DNA from: Tilletiopsis washingtonensis
Taxonomy: Eukaryota; Basidiomycota; Exobasidiomycetes; Entylomatales
Direction: 5' to 3'
DNA: 64,000 nt
Assembly (NCBI RefSeq): GCF_003144115.1
Contig: NW_020312009.1
Location: forward strand, 88,168-152,167
Part shown: positions 22,174 through 36,901 of the stretch, piece after piece
Numbering within the stretch: the first letter of the stretch is position 1
Layout of the letters: each line of letters starts with the position of its first letter
Position numbers and translations under genes: made by a program
Notes under the pieces: model-generated
The model's database searches: none
What the model saw: only the letters and a program-made list of their open reading frames with translations
What the model was told of the DNA's origin: nothing

Positions 22174-25100
22174 ATGCCCTTTGCGCCCTTCACACCTACA
22201 GCCTCGGCGCGCGTGGCTGCAGCACGGCCCAGTCACCAGCCTGGCCGCAGTCTCGACTACCCCTCGGCTGAGGCTGGGCCCTCGTCTCGTCCCGCCGCCG
22301 CGCCGGGCGCCATCCAGGCCATCCCGCGCAGCGATGTGCACCGCATCACCAGCGGACAGGTCGTGCTGGACCTGCAGGGCGCGGTCAAGGAGCTGGTGGA
22401 GAACGCGCTGGATGCGGGCGCCTCGAACATCGGTGAGTCGACGCATTGTCGCCTGCGTCTGTGCTGTCCGGCAGACTGACGGCGCTGCGTCGGCAGAGGT
22501 GCGGTTCAGGGACTACGGCGCAGAGGCCATCGAGGTCGTCGACAACGGCAGCGGCATCGCGCCGGAGAACTATGCCGGAGTCGGTGAGCTGCGGCCGCGC
22601 GTGGCATGGCAGCCCAGATGCTGAGCTCAGCCCCTCGCAGCACTCAAGCACCACACGAGCAAGCTGTCGTCCTTCGACGACCTCGCTGGCGTGCGCACAT
22701 TTGGCTTCCGCGGCGAGGCACTCTCCAGTCTCTGCGCTCTCGGCAAGGTGCAGATCATCACTGCCACGAAAGAGGACGCGCCGATGGGCACTGTGCTGGA
22801 ACTGGGTCCAGACGGGCAGGTGTCAAGCAGCGACGGCAAGGCAGCGCGGCAGGTGAGCTAGCGCTAGGCAGTGCCAGGTCAGGCTTGCGCCAGAGCGCTG
22901 ACGGCTCGGGCAGCGCGGCACGACTGTCGTCGTCGAGGGGCTCTTCCACTCGCTGCCAGTCCGCCGACGCGAATTCGAGAAGAATTTGAAGCGCGAGTAT
23001 GGCAAGGCGCAGGCGCTGTTGCAGGCGTATGCCTTGATCAGCAAGGGCGTCAGGTGGAGCGCAAGCAACACGCCGAAAGGCGGGTGAGTGGCATGACCAG
23101 TGGGGTGTTCATACGCCTCTGACCTGACCTGGCTTGCAGACGCAAAGCAGCTTCGCTCTCGGTCGTCTCTGCCTCGGGTCCGAAGTATCTTGGCGCCAAC
23201 GCCACGGCTCTGTTCGGGCCTCGCGTAGCGAACACGCTCGATCCGTTCGAGCTCACCCTCGAGCTGCCGCGGGCGCGGGCTCGCGTCGCACAGACTCAGC
23301 CTCGGCCGCCCAAGCGTCGCCGTCTAAACGCAGCATCGAGTGATGCAGGCACAGACAGCGACGATGAGCGCGACGCTGTGCCGGCCGACGATGCGGCGGA
23401 GGAGAGCGACAGCGAGCCAGGCGAGTCGTTCCGCGTCAGCGGACTGATCTCGCGGCCCGAACACGGCTGTGGCCGCTCCTCGACCGACAAGCTCTTTCTC
23501 TACCTCAACGGGCGGCCATGGGACAACACGCGCCTGACGCGGGCATTTGCTGAAGTCTACCGCACATTCACCGGCCAGCAGCCCATGGTCGTGGCGGACT
23601 TTCACATCGACGGCAATCGCTACGACGTGAACGTAAGCCCCGATAAGCGGACGATGCTGGTGCACGACGAGGCGGCCATCGTTGAACAGCTGAAGGTGGG
23701 TCGTGCGATAGCACCCGGCGGTCCGGACAAATCGGCTGACTGCCCTCCAGATCCAGCTCGAGGCTCTCTTCTCGCCGTCGCGCGGGACGTTTGCCATTGC
23801 GGGCGCCCTCGGGGCTCCCAGCAGAGCAGCAGCCCAGTCAAAGCTGGCATTCGCGGCCACGACCAAGTCGTACGCGGCCCTCGTGCGTCCGCAAGAAGAC
23901 GCTTCGGCGGCAGCTGCGTCGGATGCTGAGATGGAGGAGGCCGGCGAGGCTCAAGCCGAAACGCCAGCGCCTGCAAGTCCGGCTCCACCATCTCCGACGC
24001 TCGGTGCGAGTCGAGCCAGAGCGGACTCTGCTGCGTCCAACGAGTCCGCAAGCGACCCGAGCAGCGACTTGCCCACTGCGTCTGCGCTCTGGCGATCGGT
24101 AGTCCGACCCGTGCGGCCCGAGGGCGGCAGCGTTGCCGCCCCACACTGTGCAGTCGCTGCGCTGGAGCAGCCCACCTCCGAGCAGGGAGACGACGAAGCA
24201 CAAGCTCCTCCGTCGCCAGGCTCGAGCCAGCCGGACGTCGTGATGGCATCCGAGCCGCGACGCGCCAGCTCCCCGCCGAATGAGCCAGTGCTGGACACGA
24301 CTAGGGCCTCGTGGTCGCCAGTCCGGCGGACAGTTCGAGCCGATGACGCTCCATCCCGACGAGATAACCTTGCTGCAGGCAGAGCAAAGTCACCGATTAC
24401 GCAAGTGCGGCTGACGGCGCCGTCCGTCTCGTCTGCCGCGCTGCGCTCGCAGCTGGCGGACTCGCTGCGTGGCTTCGCCAGGCCCGGCACTCAAGTCGGA
24501 GCATTGCATGCCGAGGCCACCGAGGCGGAGCTCGAGTATCGCGAGAGCATGCCGCCCAGCAGCGAGGACGACGAAGAGCATGCCGAGGCGGCGGCGGCGC
24601 CAAATGCAGCGAGCGAGCAGCAGCAAGTGACAGAGGAGATTCTTGCTGTCGATGTAGACGAGGACGAGGATGCGGCGGAGCGTGGTCGACACCTGGCAGC
24701 GCTGGAGGAAGCTGCCGAACAGCCTGCTGTGCCGACAGCAGCACGCGCGTGGCGGGATGAGATGCCGAACGTCGATGCGGCATCGGCCGAAGACGAGACG
24801 CCGCTTCCGTTCGATCTCGACGTGCTGCGAGCGCGCGTACAGAGCAAGGCGAGGCGTCTGGCAAACGTCCGGGCCAGAGACGCAGCGAGCGAGCGCGATG
24901 CGGCCAAGCGCATCACGGGCGCCGGCATTGCAGCACAGGATGCCGGACAAGTCGAGAGGGAGCTGAGCCGCGTCATCAGCAAGCGCGACTTCACCAGCAT
25001 GACGGTCGCCGGCCAGTTCAACCTCGGCTTCATCATTGCGCGCCGGCGGCCGGCCATGACAGACGCCGACACGACCGACGGAGACCTGGCCGGCCAGATG

Positions 25101-25961
25101 GACGACCTCTTCATCGTCGACCAGCACGCCGCGGACGAGAAGTACAACTTCGAGATGCTGCAGCGCGAGACTAAGATCCGCTCGCAGCAGCTCATCAGGT
25201 GAGGCTCTCCCGCACTGTGACCCCGCGCCTCGTGGCTGACGCTTGTTGCTGCGCCGTGCCCAGTCCACGCACGCTCGAACTGTCGCCTTCCGACGAGCTC
25301 GTTGCGGCAGAGCACGTCGAGACGCTGCGCGCAAACGGCTTTGACATCGTCGTCGACGACGAGTCACCGCCCGGCTCGCGTGTCAAGCTGCTCTCGCAGC
25401 CCGTCAGCGCCAAGATCGTCTTTGGCGTGCGAGGTGCGTGTCCTCGACTCCGCAGGGGGGCTCCCGACGCTGCTTGAGCTGATCTCTGTCTCTCTCGCGT
25501 CAGACCTCGAGGAGCTACTGCATCTGCTGCGCGACGTGGCCCCCGCCGTGGCGGGCGAGATCCGCTGCTCCAAGGTGCGCGCCATGCACGCCTCGCGCGC
25601 CTGTCGGCGCTCCGTCATGGTCGGCACGGCGCTGTCGGCGCGGCAGATGAGCAAGATTCTGCTGCACTTTAGCACGCTCGACCAGCCTTGGGTGCGTCGT
25701 CGCCCCTGACGAGAACGCGCGCCCTGCTCTGCGACCACTGCTGACCTTCTGCTTGCGTCCCGCAGAACTGCCCGCATGGCCGGTGAGAGGTCCAGAGGCT
25801 TGGCCTGGCAAGTGCACACGCTAACGCTCTCTCTCTGCAGTCCGACGCTCCGGCACCTCGCCGATCTGCGCACCGTCAAGACTGCAGCGCGCGACAGCAC
25901 CGGCGCGCAGCGCTTTGCGCAGCGGCCCGTCGACTGGAGCGTGCTTGGCAGCCTCAGCTAG
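22174..25961 (+). CDS. PMS1: MutL homolog, mismatch-repair endonuclease PMS1 (animal PMS2 ortholog)
   Basis: Subunit of MutL-alpha with Mlh1; nicks the nascent strand in mismatch repair. Ten exons (22174-22432, 22497-22583, 22641-22852, 22914-23083, 23140-23695, 23751-25198, 25264-25433, 25504-25691, 25766-25782, 25841-25961) join in phase to 1075 residues. The GHKL ATPase shows [15 protein letters not shown] (about 71-85), VVDNGSGI and [12 protein letters not shown]. The S5-like domain ends with [14 protein letters not shown] and [11 protein letters not shown] long acidic Ser/Ala-rich linker spans about 430-830. The C-terminal nuclease carries [12 protein letters not shown] (about 884-895), fitting the DQHA(x)2E(x)4E metal motif, plus CRRSVMVG and NCPHGRPTLRHL (about 1031-1042). 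Exon 9 is a 17-base microexon coding the NCPHGR part of the metal site. All catalytic elements are intact. Confidence 0.96.
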
Positions 25962-26061
25962 CGCCTCGTTGAGCAAGCATACCCATTGCATCTATGCTGT
26001 GTAGCTGGCGGGGCGAGAGAGGTGGTCAGCAGTGCGTCGAGCGTTGCTGCGGCGCTGCAAC

Positions 26062-27440
26062 TCACTCGTAGAAGCCCTGTGGGAGTTGCGAGCGAAAGAA
26101 GCTCGAGGTGAGCAGGATTGACAGCACAAGACATACGGCGACGCACCTTGCCGCTCTTCTTGCCGTACCAGCCGGCATCGACCATGCGGCCCAGCAGCAC
26201 GGCAGGCCGGTACTTGGAGTCGGCCGTCTCGCGGTAGAGCGTCTCCATGATGGCGAGGCAGGTGTCCTGTTTGGCGCGGACGGGTGCGCCTCGGAGTGAG
26301 CAGAGGCAGCAGAGCGGGCTGCATCGCTGGCTTTGGGCCGCGCAGGCCGGCTCGAGCCGTAACGCACCAGGCCGATGAAGTCTGCCAGCACCAGCGGGCC
26401 CATGGGGTGGTTCATGCCGAGCCTGCACGCGGTTTGTGAGGACGCGTCACGGCACGCCTGCGCTGCGCTGCGCCAACTCACTTGAGTGTCGTGTCGATGT
26501 CCTCCTTGGACGCGATGCCCTGCTCCAGGCACATGACGGCCTCGTTGATGAATGGCATGAGCAGGCGGTTGCTGACGAAGCCGGGCACGTCTTGCGAGGT
26601 GGTGACGGTCTTGCCGCATGCCTCGGCAAAGGCACGAGCTCGCGCCGTCACGCTCTCCGACGTCTGCAGCGCGGGGATGAGCTCGACGAGCGACATGACG
26701 GGGACGGGGTTGAAGAAATGCAGGCCGAGTGCCTTTGCGAAGCATCTGCGTCAGTAGAGGCATGCCAGGATGCTGCAGAGGCACGGCCGCACTGGCGGCG
26801 AAGGCGCAGTGCCGACTCACGCGCTTCGGGCCCTCCCATGCCTCCCGACTGCCCTTCTCGGCACGCTCCGACACGGCCGCAGCGGCAATCTTGGAGACGG
26901 AGATGCTGCTGGTGTTGGTGGCGAGGATGGTGTCGAGCGGGAGCTGCGTCGCCAGCGAGCCGAAGATCTTGAGCTTGATGGGCAGCGACTCTGTGGCCGC
27001 CTGTGCAGGCACGTTGCGCAGTCAGTTGCGCTGCCGGTCCACTGCAGCGAAGGATACACATCGAGAGACAACGCACCTCAATGACCATGTCGATGCTGCC
27101 CGCGCCCTCCTGCTGGCACGCCGCCAGCTCCTCGATGCTGCCCACGGCCGTGAGGCGCGCGCGGGCGGCGTCGGCCTGCTCCTGCGAGATCTTGCCCTTC
27201 TTGACGTCCTTTGCGAGGAGGCCCTCAAAGAAGCTCACGCCCTTGGTCACCTGTGCCGGCGACGCATCGCACATGATGACACGCGGGATCTGCGCCTTGA
27301 GCGCCGAGACGTAGCCGATGCCCATGCCCATCTGGCCCATCTGTGGAGGCGGAGCGTGAGCGCAGGCGCAGGCGCAGAGAGTGCACGGCTGCACGCACGC
27401 CGACGACGCCGACGGTCTTGATGCCGTGCTTGAGAGACAT
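26062..27440 (-). CDS. 3-hydroxyacyl/3-hydroxybutyryl-CoA dehydrogenase
   Basis: NAD(P)-dependent oxidation of 3-hydroxyacyl-CoA to 3-ketoacyl-CoA, in fatty-acid or short-chain acyl-CoA breakdown. Seven exons (27399-27440, 27077-27340, 26821-27000, 26482-26732, 26368-26422, 26147-26266, 26062-26076) join in phase to 308 residues, the family's usual length. The Rossmann motif [13 protein letters not shown] is split by intron 1. ATNTSSIS follows. [12 protein letters not shown] carries the catalytic His, and [35 protein letters not shown] and [17 protein letters not shown] complete the fold. The last coding exon is only 15 bases and encodes the conserved GFYE plus stop. Exon 4 uses an AAG acceptor, because the nearer CAG breaks the frame. 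No obvious mitochondrial presequence or C-terminal SKL is seen, so the compartment is unresolved. Confidence 0.95.
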
Positions 27441-28579
27441 TGCTTGCTGTGCCAGATCGCGGAAGGGTGGATGGGGTGCGGAGAGAAGGAGCGATCGGGC
27501 CGCCAAGACCGGCGCGTGCTCGAGCCGGAGCAGAGCGGCGCACGGCCTCAGCGAGCACCGCTCCGGCTCGGCAGCGCAGCCGCGGCCGGCGCTCCGGCGA
27601 GTGCGGGGGGAGGCGACGCACGTGGCCGCAGCGCCGCTCAGCCTCGCTCTCTCAGCCCGCAGGGCACGGCTCAGCACTGGCGCTGACACCTGGCAGGATG
27701 CATGATGAGACGCCGAGAAGAAGTCACACCTCTGGGCGCAGTGCTGCAGCTCACGGGTGCTGCCTCATCGCGGGCGCTTGGTCGTCAAGAGCTCGCGCGC
27801 GCGTAGATGGCTGGCGGCTCTCCGCTTGCCGCTGCGCCCGGCAGTCCTCGAGAACAGCGATCGATCTTTTGCTCTCTTCGCTGCGCCCCTCTGCAAACAC
27901 CCGCAGGAGTCAGAGCGACGGTGCGGCCGCCAGGCACAAAGTGTACGGCCTTCTAGCCCTCCGTCTTGCTCCTGTCTCGCATCGACCGGCGGCGCGCGCT
28001 CACACAGCCTTCACGGTGCCCGGCACGCCATGCAGGGAGAGGCCGCTCGGCACGCCTGCTGTGCACCGCCGCCGGCAGTGCAGCAAGGCGCCGCACTCTA
28101 CGAGCACTCTGCGGCGTGCTGATGCTGCTGCCAGCCGGCGGCTGGAAGATCGGCTGGCAGCCGCCCAGGCCATCGAAGGCACCCCGCATCTTTGGGCACT
28201 GTCCTGCGCCATCGGATCAGGGGACGCCCCGCGTTCGCGGCTCTGGAACAGAGAGCCTCGCCCGAGTGCTGCGATGAGGCGCGAGCGGCCGGCGTTCAGT
28301 CCTTCGCTCCTTGGGCCAAAGGATTGCAGCGTCATGATGGTTTGGCACTGCTTGCTGCCTCGTGCGCCGGGCTAGCCAGCCAGAGGAGACGGCTGTCAGC
28401 CGTATAAGACGGCGACTCGCTCTCCCTCGTCGCTGAGCGTCGAGCACCTTCGTACCTCCGATCCAGCCTGCGCCCGTGCTCCCTCCAAAGCCCACCCTTC
28501 GTCGTCGTCGTCGTCGTCGTCGTGACGCAGCCATTCTTTCGCATACCAGCCCACCACCGCCGCCTCTCGCATCACCACG
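27441..28579. other. Intergenic region, dehydrogenase 5' side
   Basis: About 1.1 kb with no supportable gene. It should include the dehydrogenase promoter and that of the small ORF at 28580. A GTC-repeat run lies at 28501-28522 just upstream of that ORF. Confidence 0.4.
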
Positions 28580-28915
28580 ATGCTCCGTCTCCTCTTGCTC
28601 CTCGCCATGGCGTCTCTCCTCTGTCTCGTCGCTGCCGGCGGCGCGGATGCACAAGCCGTCCTCGGCCGTCGAGCCCAGCCGTTCGGCGTCGCTGCCCATG
28701 CCGTGCCTGCTCGCGGCGAGGCGCACCGGCGAGCGCGCCTGCCCGATCGGCCCGTGCCTCTCGTGCGCGCCGACGTGGACTCAGTGGCCAACGCCGCTCG
28801 CCGCGACAGCGCCGATGCGAGCCGTGAAGCGCGCATCGCAGCGGCGAAAGAGGCGGCGCAGAATGCTCCGGAGAACTACGACCCCGACGACGGATGGCCG
28901 CATCCGCTTCCGTGA
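28580..28915 (+). CDS. Possible small secreted protein (hypothetical)
   Basis: An open frame of 111 residues starts with a convincing signal peptide: MLRLLLLLAMASLLCLVAAG, then GADAQA as a plausible cleavage region. The mature part is about 85 residues, polar, Arg/Ala/Asp-rich and without cysteine. It contains RRDSADASREARIAAAKEAAQ (a possible helix) and ends DDGWPHPLP. I recognise no family. The ATG lies in a CACC-ATG context. The TGA stop overlaps a GTGAGG donor-like site at 28912, so the true 3' end could be spliced differently. It could be a small effector-like protein or a chance frame. The signal peptide is the main support. Confidence 0.42.
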   Translation: MLRLLLLLAMASLLCLVAAGGADAQAVLGRRAQPFGVAAHAVPARGEAHRRARLPDRPVPLVRADVDSVANAARRDSADASREARIAAAKEAAQNAPENYDPDDGWPHPLP

Positions 28916-29632
28916 GGGCGAGCTGGTGCGCCTCTGCTGCCAGCGCCGCCCGCGCTCAAGACGGCGTCGCACGCAGCGCCGCTGGTCCGGCTCTCAAGGC
29001 GGCGTCTTGCATCTCACATCTCCACACTGCCATCAACTAGACCCATCGCCTCACCTGTAGCACCACGGCTCCTCGCCTCTTCTCCCACGCCGACACGACG
29101 GCCTCCAAGAGGGCGGCCTCGGCATCGCGCAAGGCTGGGGCCACACCACCGTCTTCTCATCTGCCGGCTCGCATCGCCATCGGCCACGGCCCACTCCACT
29201 AGCCACACCTAATTCCACGCTCTTTCGCGCCCTGCGCTGCTGCAGGAGACAGGTTGTGAGGCTGGGCTGGCAAGAGGAGTGTGAAGGGATCAGCGGGAAA
29301 TAAGATTGCGGAGGGAAAGCGCGTGAAAGGGAGGGGAAAGGGGGGGGGGGGGGGGCATCGCACTATGTGTGGAGAGGGAAAGAGGGGCGGCGAGAGAGAG
29401 GAGCCTCGACATGCGCGCCGGGAGGGTGAGGTGGGTGTAGGTGTGATGGATGACGATGGAGAGATGGTGAAGAGAGAGAGAGGAAGAGAGGCAGTGCGCA
29501 GGGCGCAGGGCCACGGTGGCAGGGAGCGGCGGCCGTGAGCGACCTGGAACGAGAGATGATGCACGCGGAGGAGAGCCAGCAGCCGTGCCTGCCAGCAGGC
29601 AGCCGCTTGAAGGCTCGATGCCGTCGTGCGCT
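28916..29632. other. Intergenic region with a 16-base G homopolymer
   Basis: These 717 bases lie between the small ORF and the kinase stop codon. The stretch is purine-rich on the plus strand from 29280 to 29520 and contains an uninterrupted run of about 16 G (29340-29355). No gene is supported. The purine-rich block would be the pyrimidine-rich 3' flank of the kinase transcript. Confidence 0.4.
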
Positions 29633-32761
<3,129 letters not shown>

Positions 32762-34443
32762 GCTGGCCGAGAAGAGGAGGGACAGGCCAGGCCAGGGGAC
32801 GCAGAGAAGAGGAGTCGAGCGCCGTCGCTGGACAGGCGCGGCGGCGAGATGCAGCAGGCGCACGCAGAGGCCGGGCTCACAACACGCGCAGCAGACGCGC
32901 GGCCGAGTGCGACGGAGCGTGCGACGGCGAGCGAGAGAGAGAGGCGCGCAGGAGCGTCTGGCTGCCGCAGCTCTCTGGGCTGCGCTCGACGGGAGGTGCG
33001 AGAGTGCGACGCGTGCGCAAGAGGGGCGCCGAGGGCCCGGAGCGGCGCCTCGAGCGCAGCGGGGGGCGGGGTTTGAAGAGGGAGGCGAGCGCGCGCGTGG
33101 GCGGCAGCAGCAGCAGCAGCAGCAGCGGCAGCTCGCGGACGAGGGCGGCGAGGGCGGCGCGCTGCGGAGAGATGCGAGGTGGTGGACGAGGTGGAGCGGG
33201 TGAGAGGGTGAGGTGAGAGAGAGGGGTGAGGCACGTGCAGAGGAGGCCGAGGGAGCGAGCGGAGGTGAGACAGAGGCAAGCCGAGGACAGGGTCGGGCTC
33301 GGCGCGCTGCCGAAGAGCGGCCATGCGAGGCGCGGCGCGGCAGCACACGGCGACGGAGAGGAGGCGCGGCGTGGCGGGCGGGCGACGAGACGGAGCCGCA
33401 GAGCGCGCGGCGCGCGGCAAGCGCCTTAACGCGCGGCACCGCGCCGCGAGAGGGGCACCTCACCAGCACAAGAGCCAGCAGCAGCTGCCGCGCCAGGCAG
33501 CGCAGGGGCGCGACGTGCGCTGCAGCGAGACAAGCAGAGAGGAGGCTCCTGCGCGCCGCACAGCAGCAGCAGCAGCCTGAGCGCTCAAGCATCAGCAGCG
33601 TCAGGAAGGCGGCAGCGCTGCGCCCTCGCTCGCTCGCCGCCGTCCGCTGCGCTGGGCGCTGCGCAGCGCCGTCGGGTGCCGCGCCTCGCGACGTGCTCGC
33701 CAGCATCTCAGGCGATGCACAGCTGCCGCTGGCGTGGGCAATGCTGGGCGCTGAGAGGAGCTGCCACCAAGCGGCCATGACGCAGCGGAGCGCGGCGGGT
33801 GCGACGCTGCCAGCAGAGAGCAGAGGCCGGGACATCTGGCGCCAGGCTTCTTGGCGCTGAGCAGCCGCGCCGCGCGACGCGGCGCTGCCAGACGCGCCCT
33901 CGCCCGGAGGGGTCCAGCATAGCGAATAGCGTCCAGCGACGACACACCGCCATGTTGACAGGCAGCTTTTGGCGTCGATATCCCGGGCTGGCCGTTCTGC
34001 GCCCAATTGATGCAGCGTGAAGTGGCTTAGTCAAACGCCCGCGGCTCGACTGGTCAGGTCGTCGTAGAGACAGCTTGAGATTGACGTGCAAGGCACTGAC
34101 GTCGCCTATGCTCCCTCCAAGCACCCCTCTCTCAATCATGTCTCCGCTCTGTATCACGTGATACACGAAGACGTGCCGCGCAGTCACTCGCACGACAGAG
34201 GCTCCCTCCGTCGTGGCTACGACACAAGTGTGACGGGTGCGAGGTGACTGATGGCATTAGAACGCAGGGCAGGGGATGATGGGATGCGAGGCGCGCCCGG
34301 GGCGCCGGCGATGGGGGACAGATGCAGGGCGAGTGACGTGAGGGAGGACTGAAGCATGTACGGGGAGCTTTGCGTGCCAAGAGGTCAACGAGCGAGATGG
34401 GAAGACGAGAGCCGAGCCGAGTTGACAAGTGCCCCGGTTGCGT
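32762..34443. promoter_or_regulatory. Upstream region of the PAK kinase gene and 3' flank of Rad9
   Basis: About 1.7 kb without a supportable gene. The kinase-proximal half (32770-33240) is purine-rich on the plus strand, hence a CT-rich leader or promoter on the transcribed strand. It includes a CAG-triplet run at 33104-33125. Open frames in both strands have no homology I can see. Confidence 0.45.
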
Positions 34444-34964
34444 TCAGAAGAGAGGCTTGAACTGCTCGCGAGTCTAGACGTCAGCTCTCCTCACGAGCAG
34501 AGACGGCATGCATAGGCAAGGGGGGCAACTCACTCGTTTGGCAGCTCCTCCCATCCGCGCCTCCTCTTCCTCGTCACTGGCCGGCAGCTCCTCCCCCTCT
34601 TCGTCGCTCTCATCATCCAGCGGCCCCGCCGCCTGGAGAGCATCGCGCCACGACGCCGGCGGCGGCTGCTCCTCGACGAGCGCTTGACTCAGTGCGCCCG
34701 CTGCGGCTTGCGAGGAACGCCAGGCTAGCGACACCTTTTGCCGAGCACGCTGCTCCTGCGCTGCCTCGGCTCGCTGTGGCGGCGCAACAGTTGCCTTAGC
34801 AGCATCGCCATGCTCGGGAGGCTCGACGGAGCGATTCTCGGCGCGCTCATTGTCGCGGCGGATGCTGGAGCGTCGGCGCGCATGCTCTGCAAAGTCGACT
34901 TGCGACACTTCAATGCCGAGCGACGACGAGGACTGCGACACGCTCTCCTCGGCGAGACGTGCAA

Positions 34965-35008
<44 letters not shown>

Positions 35009-36901
35009 GAGGGCGCCTTGCGCCGTGCCGGCGCTTGCGAGACGCCGCTGGAGACGTAGAGCGGACGACTGGGCGGCGAAGCTGCGCGTGCCTGCGTGGT
35101 AGGTCGTGGCTCGATCGACGCCGCGCGAGCCTGCGTCACCGGAGCAGTACTCGGCAGAGGCGCCGCGCGAGCGCCGGCCGGCTGAGTCGGCGGGCGTTGA
35201 GACGCACTGAGCACCACTTGCGAGCCGTGGATCTCGACCTCGCCGCGCGAGATGCTTTGCTCGAGCGCCTCGACGGCAGCCCACTCATCCTCCTCTGCCT
35301 CTTCACCATCTGTCGCCGCCGTCGCTGCCATCTCGTCGTCCGAGCGCTGCTCGTCGCCGTCGTGCGAGCCCTGTGTGCCGCGAAAGAGCGGCAGCTCCTG
35401 CGCGGGCCGAGCGTGTGGCAGAGGCGTCGACTCCATCGGTTGTCGACGTGCTGGCGAAGAGGGCCGAGCAGCAGATGCGCCGGGCATGGAGCGACTGATG
35501 GATGCGCTGGGCGCAGCGGCGCCATTGACGTTGCTGCCCGACACGCTGTCTGCCTGCTGTTGCGGAGGCACCGGGCGCTGCGACGCAGCTCGTGCCGCGG
35601 CGGAAGGCACCGAGTTGCCAGGTGCTGCTGAACCTGCGGCGGCCGGCGCGGCAGGCGGACCCATGGCACCTGCCTCGGGCGGACGCTCGCCCTCAGTCGT
35701 GGCGATCACCCACTCCGCCTGTAGGTCGTCGCGCAAGCAGTGGATGTGCAGCGGATCCTCGCCCTGCGAGAAGAAGAGCTCGAGAGGCACACCGAGGTGC
35801 TCACTGGCGGAGATCGCTGCCTGCAGAGAGAAAGGCGTGTCAACGGCAGGTCGAGCGGGCACACGAAGGGGCCACGCACCTTGAACTCCTTGAGCGGAAA
35901 GGTGACGCACGCCTCGCGCGTCACCTTGAAGATTTCAAAGGCGTCGAGATCGACCTTGACGTTGGTCTGGATCGAGCGTCGAATGTGATGATCTGCGGGC
36001 GGCACGTCAGCGCCGATCGTGTGCCGCCCAGACGCAGCTGCGCACTCACTCTTCTCGAGCACGTCCTCGCTCTTGGAGCGCACCACGAGGAACGTGGGCG
36101 CGCACCAGAACGTCACTTCTCCGCCGTTCTTGTTGGAGAAGTGCTCGAGCAGCTCAGAGACGACGCGTGCGCCGATCTGCAGGTGGTTGACGGCCGATGC
36201 AGCGGCGTTGGGCCACAGACCAGCTTGTGCCTCAAAAGTGAGTTTGTGCGTCTTGGTCACGCCTGTGCCGGCTGGCTTCAGTGGCAGGCGAGGCGGGCGG
36301 AGCGACTGCTCAACGCACCTCGGCTGCAGTGCATGCGCACAGCGACGCGGCTCTCGCGGTCATTGTCAATGACGCTGATCTCGCAGCGCTCGAGGCCCTT
36401 GTTGGTGCTGCTGCGCAGCATCGCCTGGAAGGACTGAGGCCGGCACGGTGGGCGATCAGCTGCGCGAGTAAAGCGGCCGACCGAGCTCAGGGACGCACCT
36501 TGATGTGGATGAGGCACTCGACGCGCTTGTCCGTCGCCGCCGTGAAGCTGTCGAAGAAGCTGTCGACGAAGGTGAAGGAGCAGAAGGCCGACTGCGACGA
36601 ATTTATGGCAGAGAGGCGCAGCTGGAAGGGCAGGGCCAGGCCGCATCAGCGTGTGCTGCCGAGTGTCGCCAGGTGCAGCGCTCGCGCACGCACCTTGAGC
36701 GACTCGTCCTCGTCGCGCATGCACTGCAGGTTGAGCGACTCGCTGAAGCGGCCCAGACAGCTCAACGCATGGTTGAATGCTGCATCGGCAGCGCGCGCCG
36801 TCAGCCTCTGCGAAGCGAAGACGTGCGAACGACGCCCTGCGGCGCACCCTCTGCCGGCCGGACTCACCGCGCAGGTTGCGCACGCCAAACGCCGCGTCCA
36901 T
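34444..36901 (-). CDS. RAD9: Rad9 family subunit of the 9-1-1 checkpoint clamp
   Basis: Ortholog of S. pombe/human Rad9 (budding-yeast Ddc1), the PCNA-like clamp subunit that loads at DNA damage and activates ATR/Mec1. Eight exons (36868-36901, 36694-36779, 36499-36621, 36319-36433, 36050-36262, 35880-35992, 34534-35820, 34444-34473) join in phase to 666 residues. The Rad9 clamp domain (about 1-300) shows ALSCLGRFSESL, LRLSAINSSQSAFCSF, FFDSF, RVAVRMHCSRGVTKTHKL and VTFPLKEFK. The C-terminal tail is long and disordered with SP/SQ sites, a polyglutamine run and an acidic DDESDEEGEELPASDEEEE patch. It ends in a separate 30-base exon coding TREQFKPLF. Without that last intron the protein would end in an unrelated hydrophobic tail, so I prefer the spliced form. 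Confidence 0.9.
34966..35007 (-). repeat. CTG/CAG triplet run coding polyglutamine in Rad9
   Basis: Fourteen uninterrupted CTG units on the plus strand (CAG on the coding strand) encode a polyglutamine run in the disordered tail of Rad9. It is a pure microsatellite and should be length-variable between strains. Confidence 0.9.

Noticed and set aside
26733-26750. CAG at 26742-26744 as acceptor for dehydrogenase exon 4
   Set aside because: Using it adds 13 bases and breaks the frame. The AAG acceptor at 26733-26735 restores [13 protein letters not shown].
29340-29355. Sixteen-base G run as a telomere-like or quadruplex element
   Set aside because: It is a single homopolymer without repeat structure and its length is prone to sequencing error. 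I noted it only as part of the intergenic region.
32762-34443. Possible transposon remnant in the large gene-poor interval
   Set aside because: I see no terminal repeats, transposase motifs or target-site duplications. It is simply a long promoter and 3' flank.
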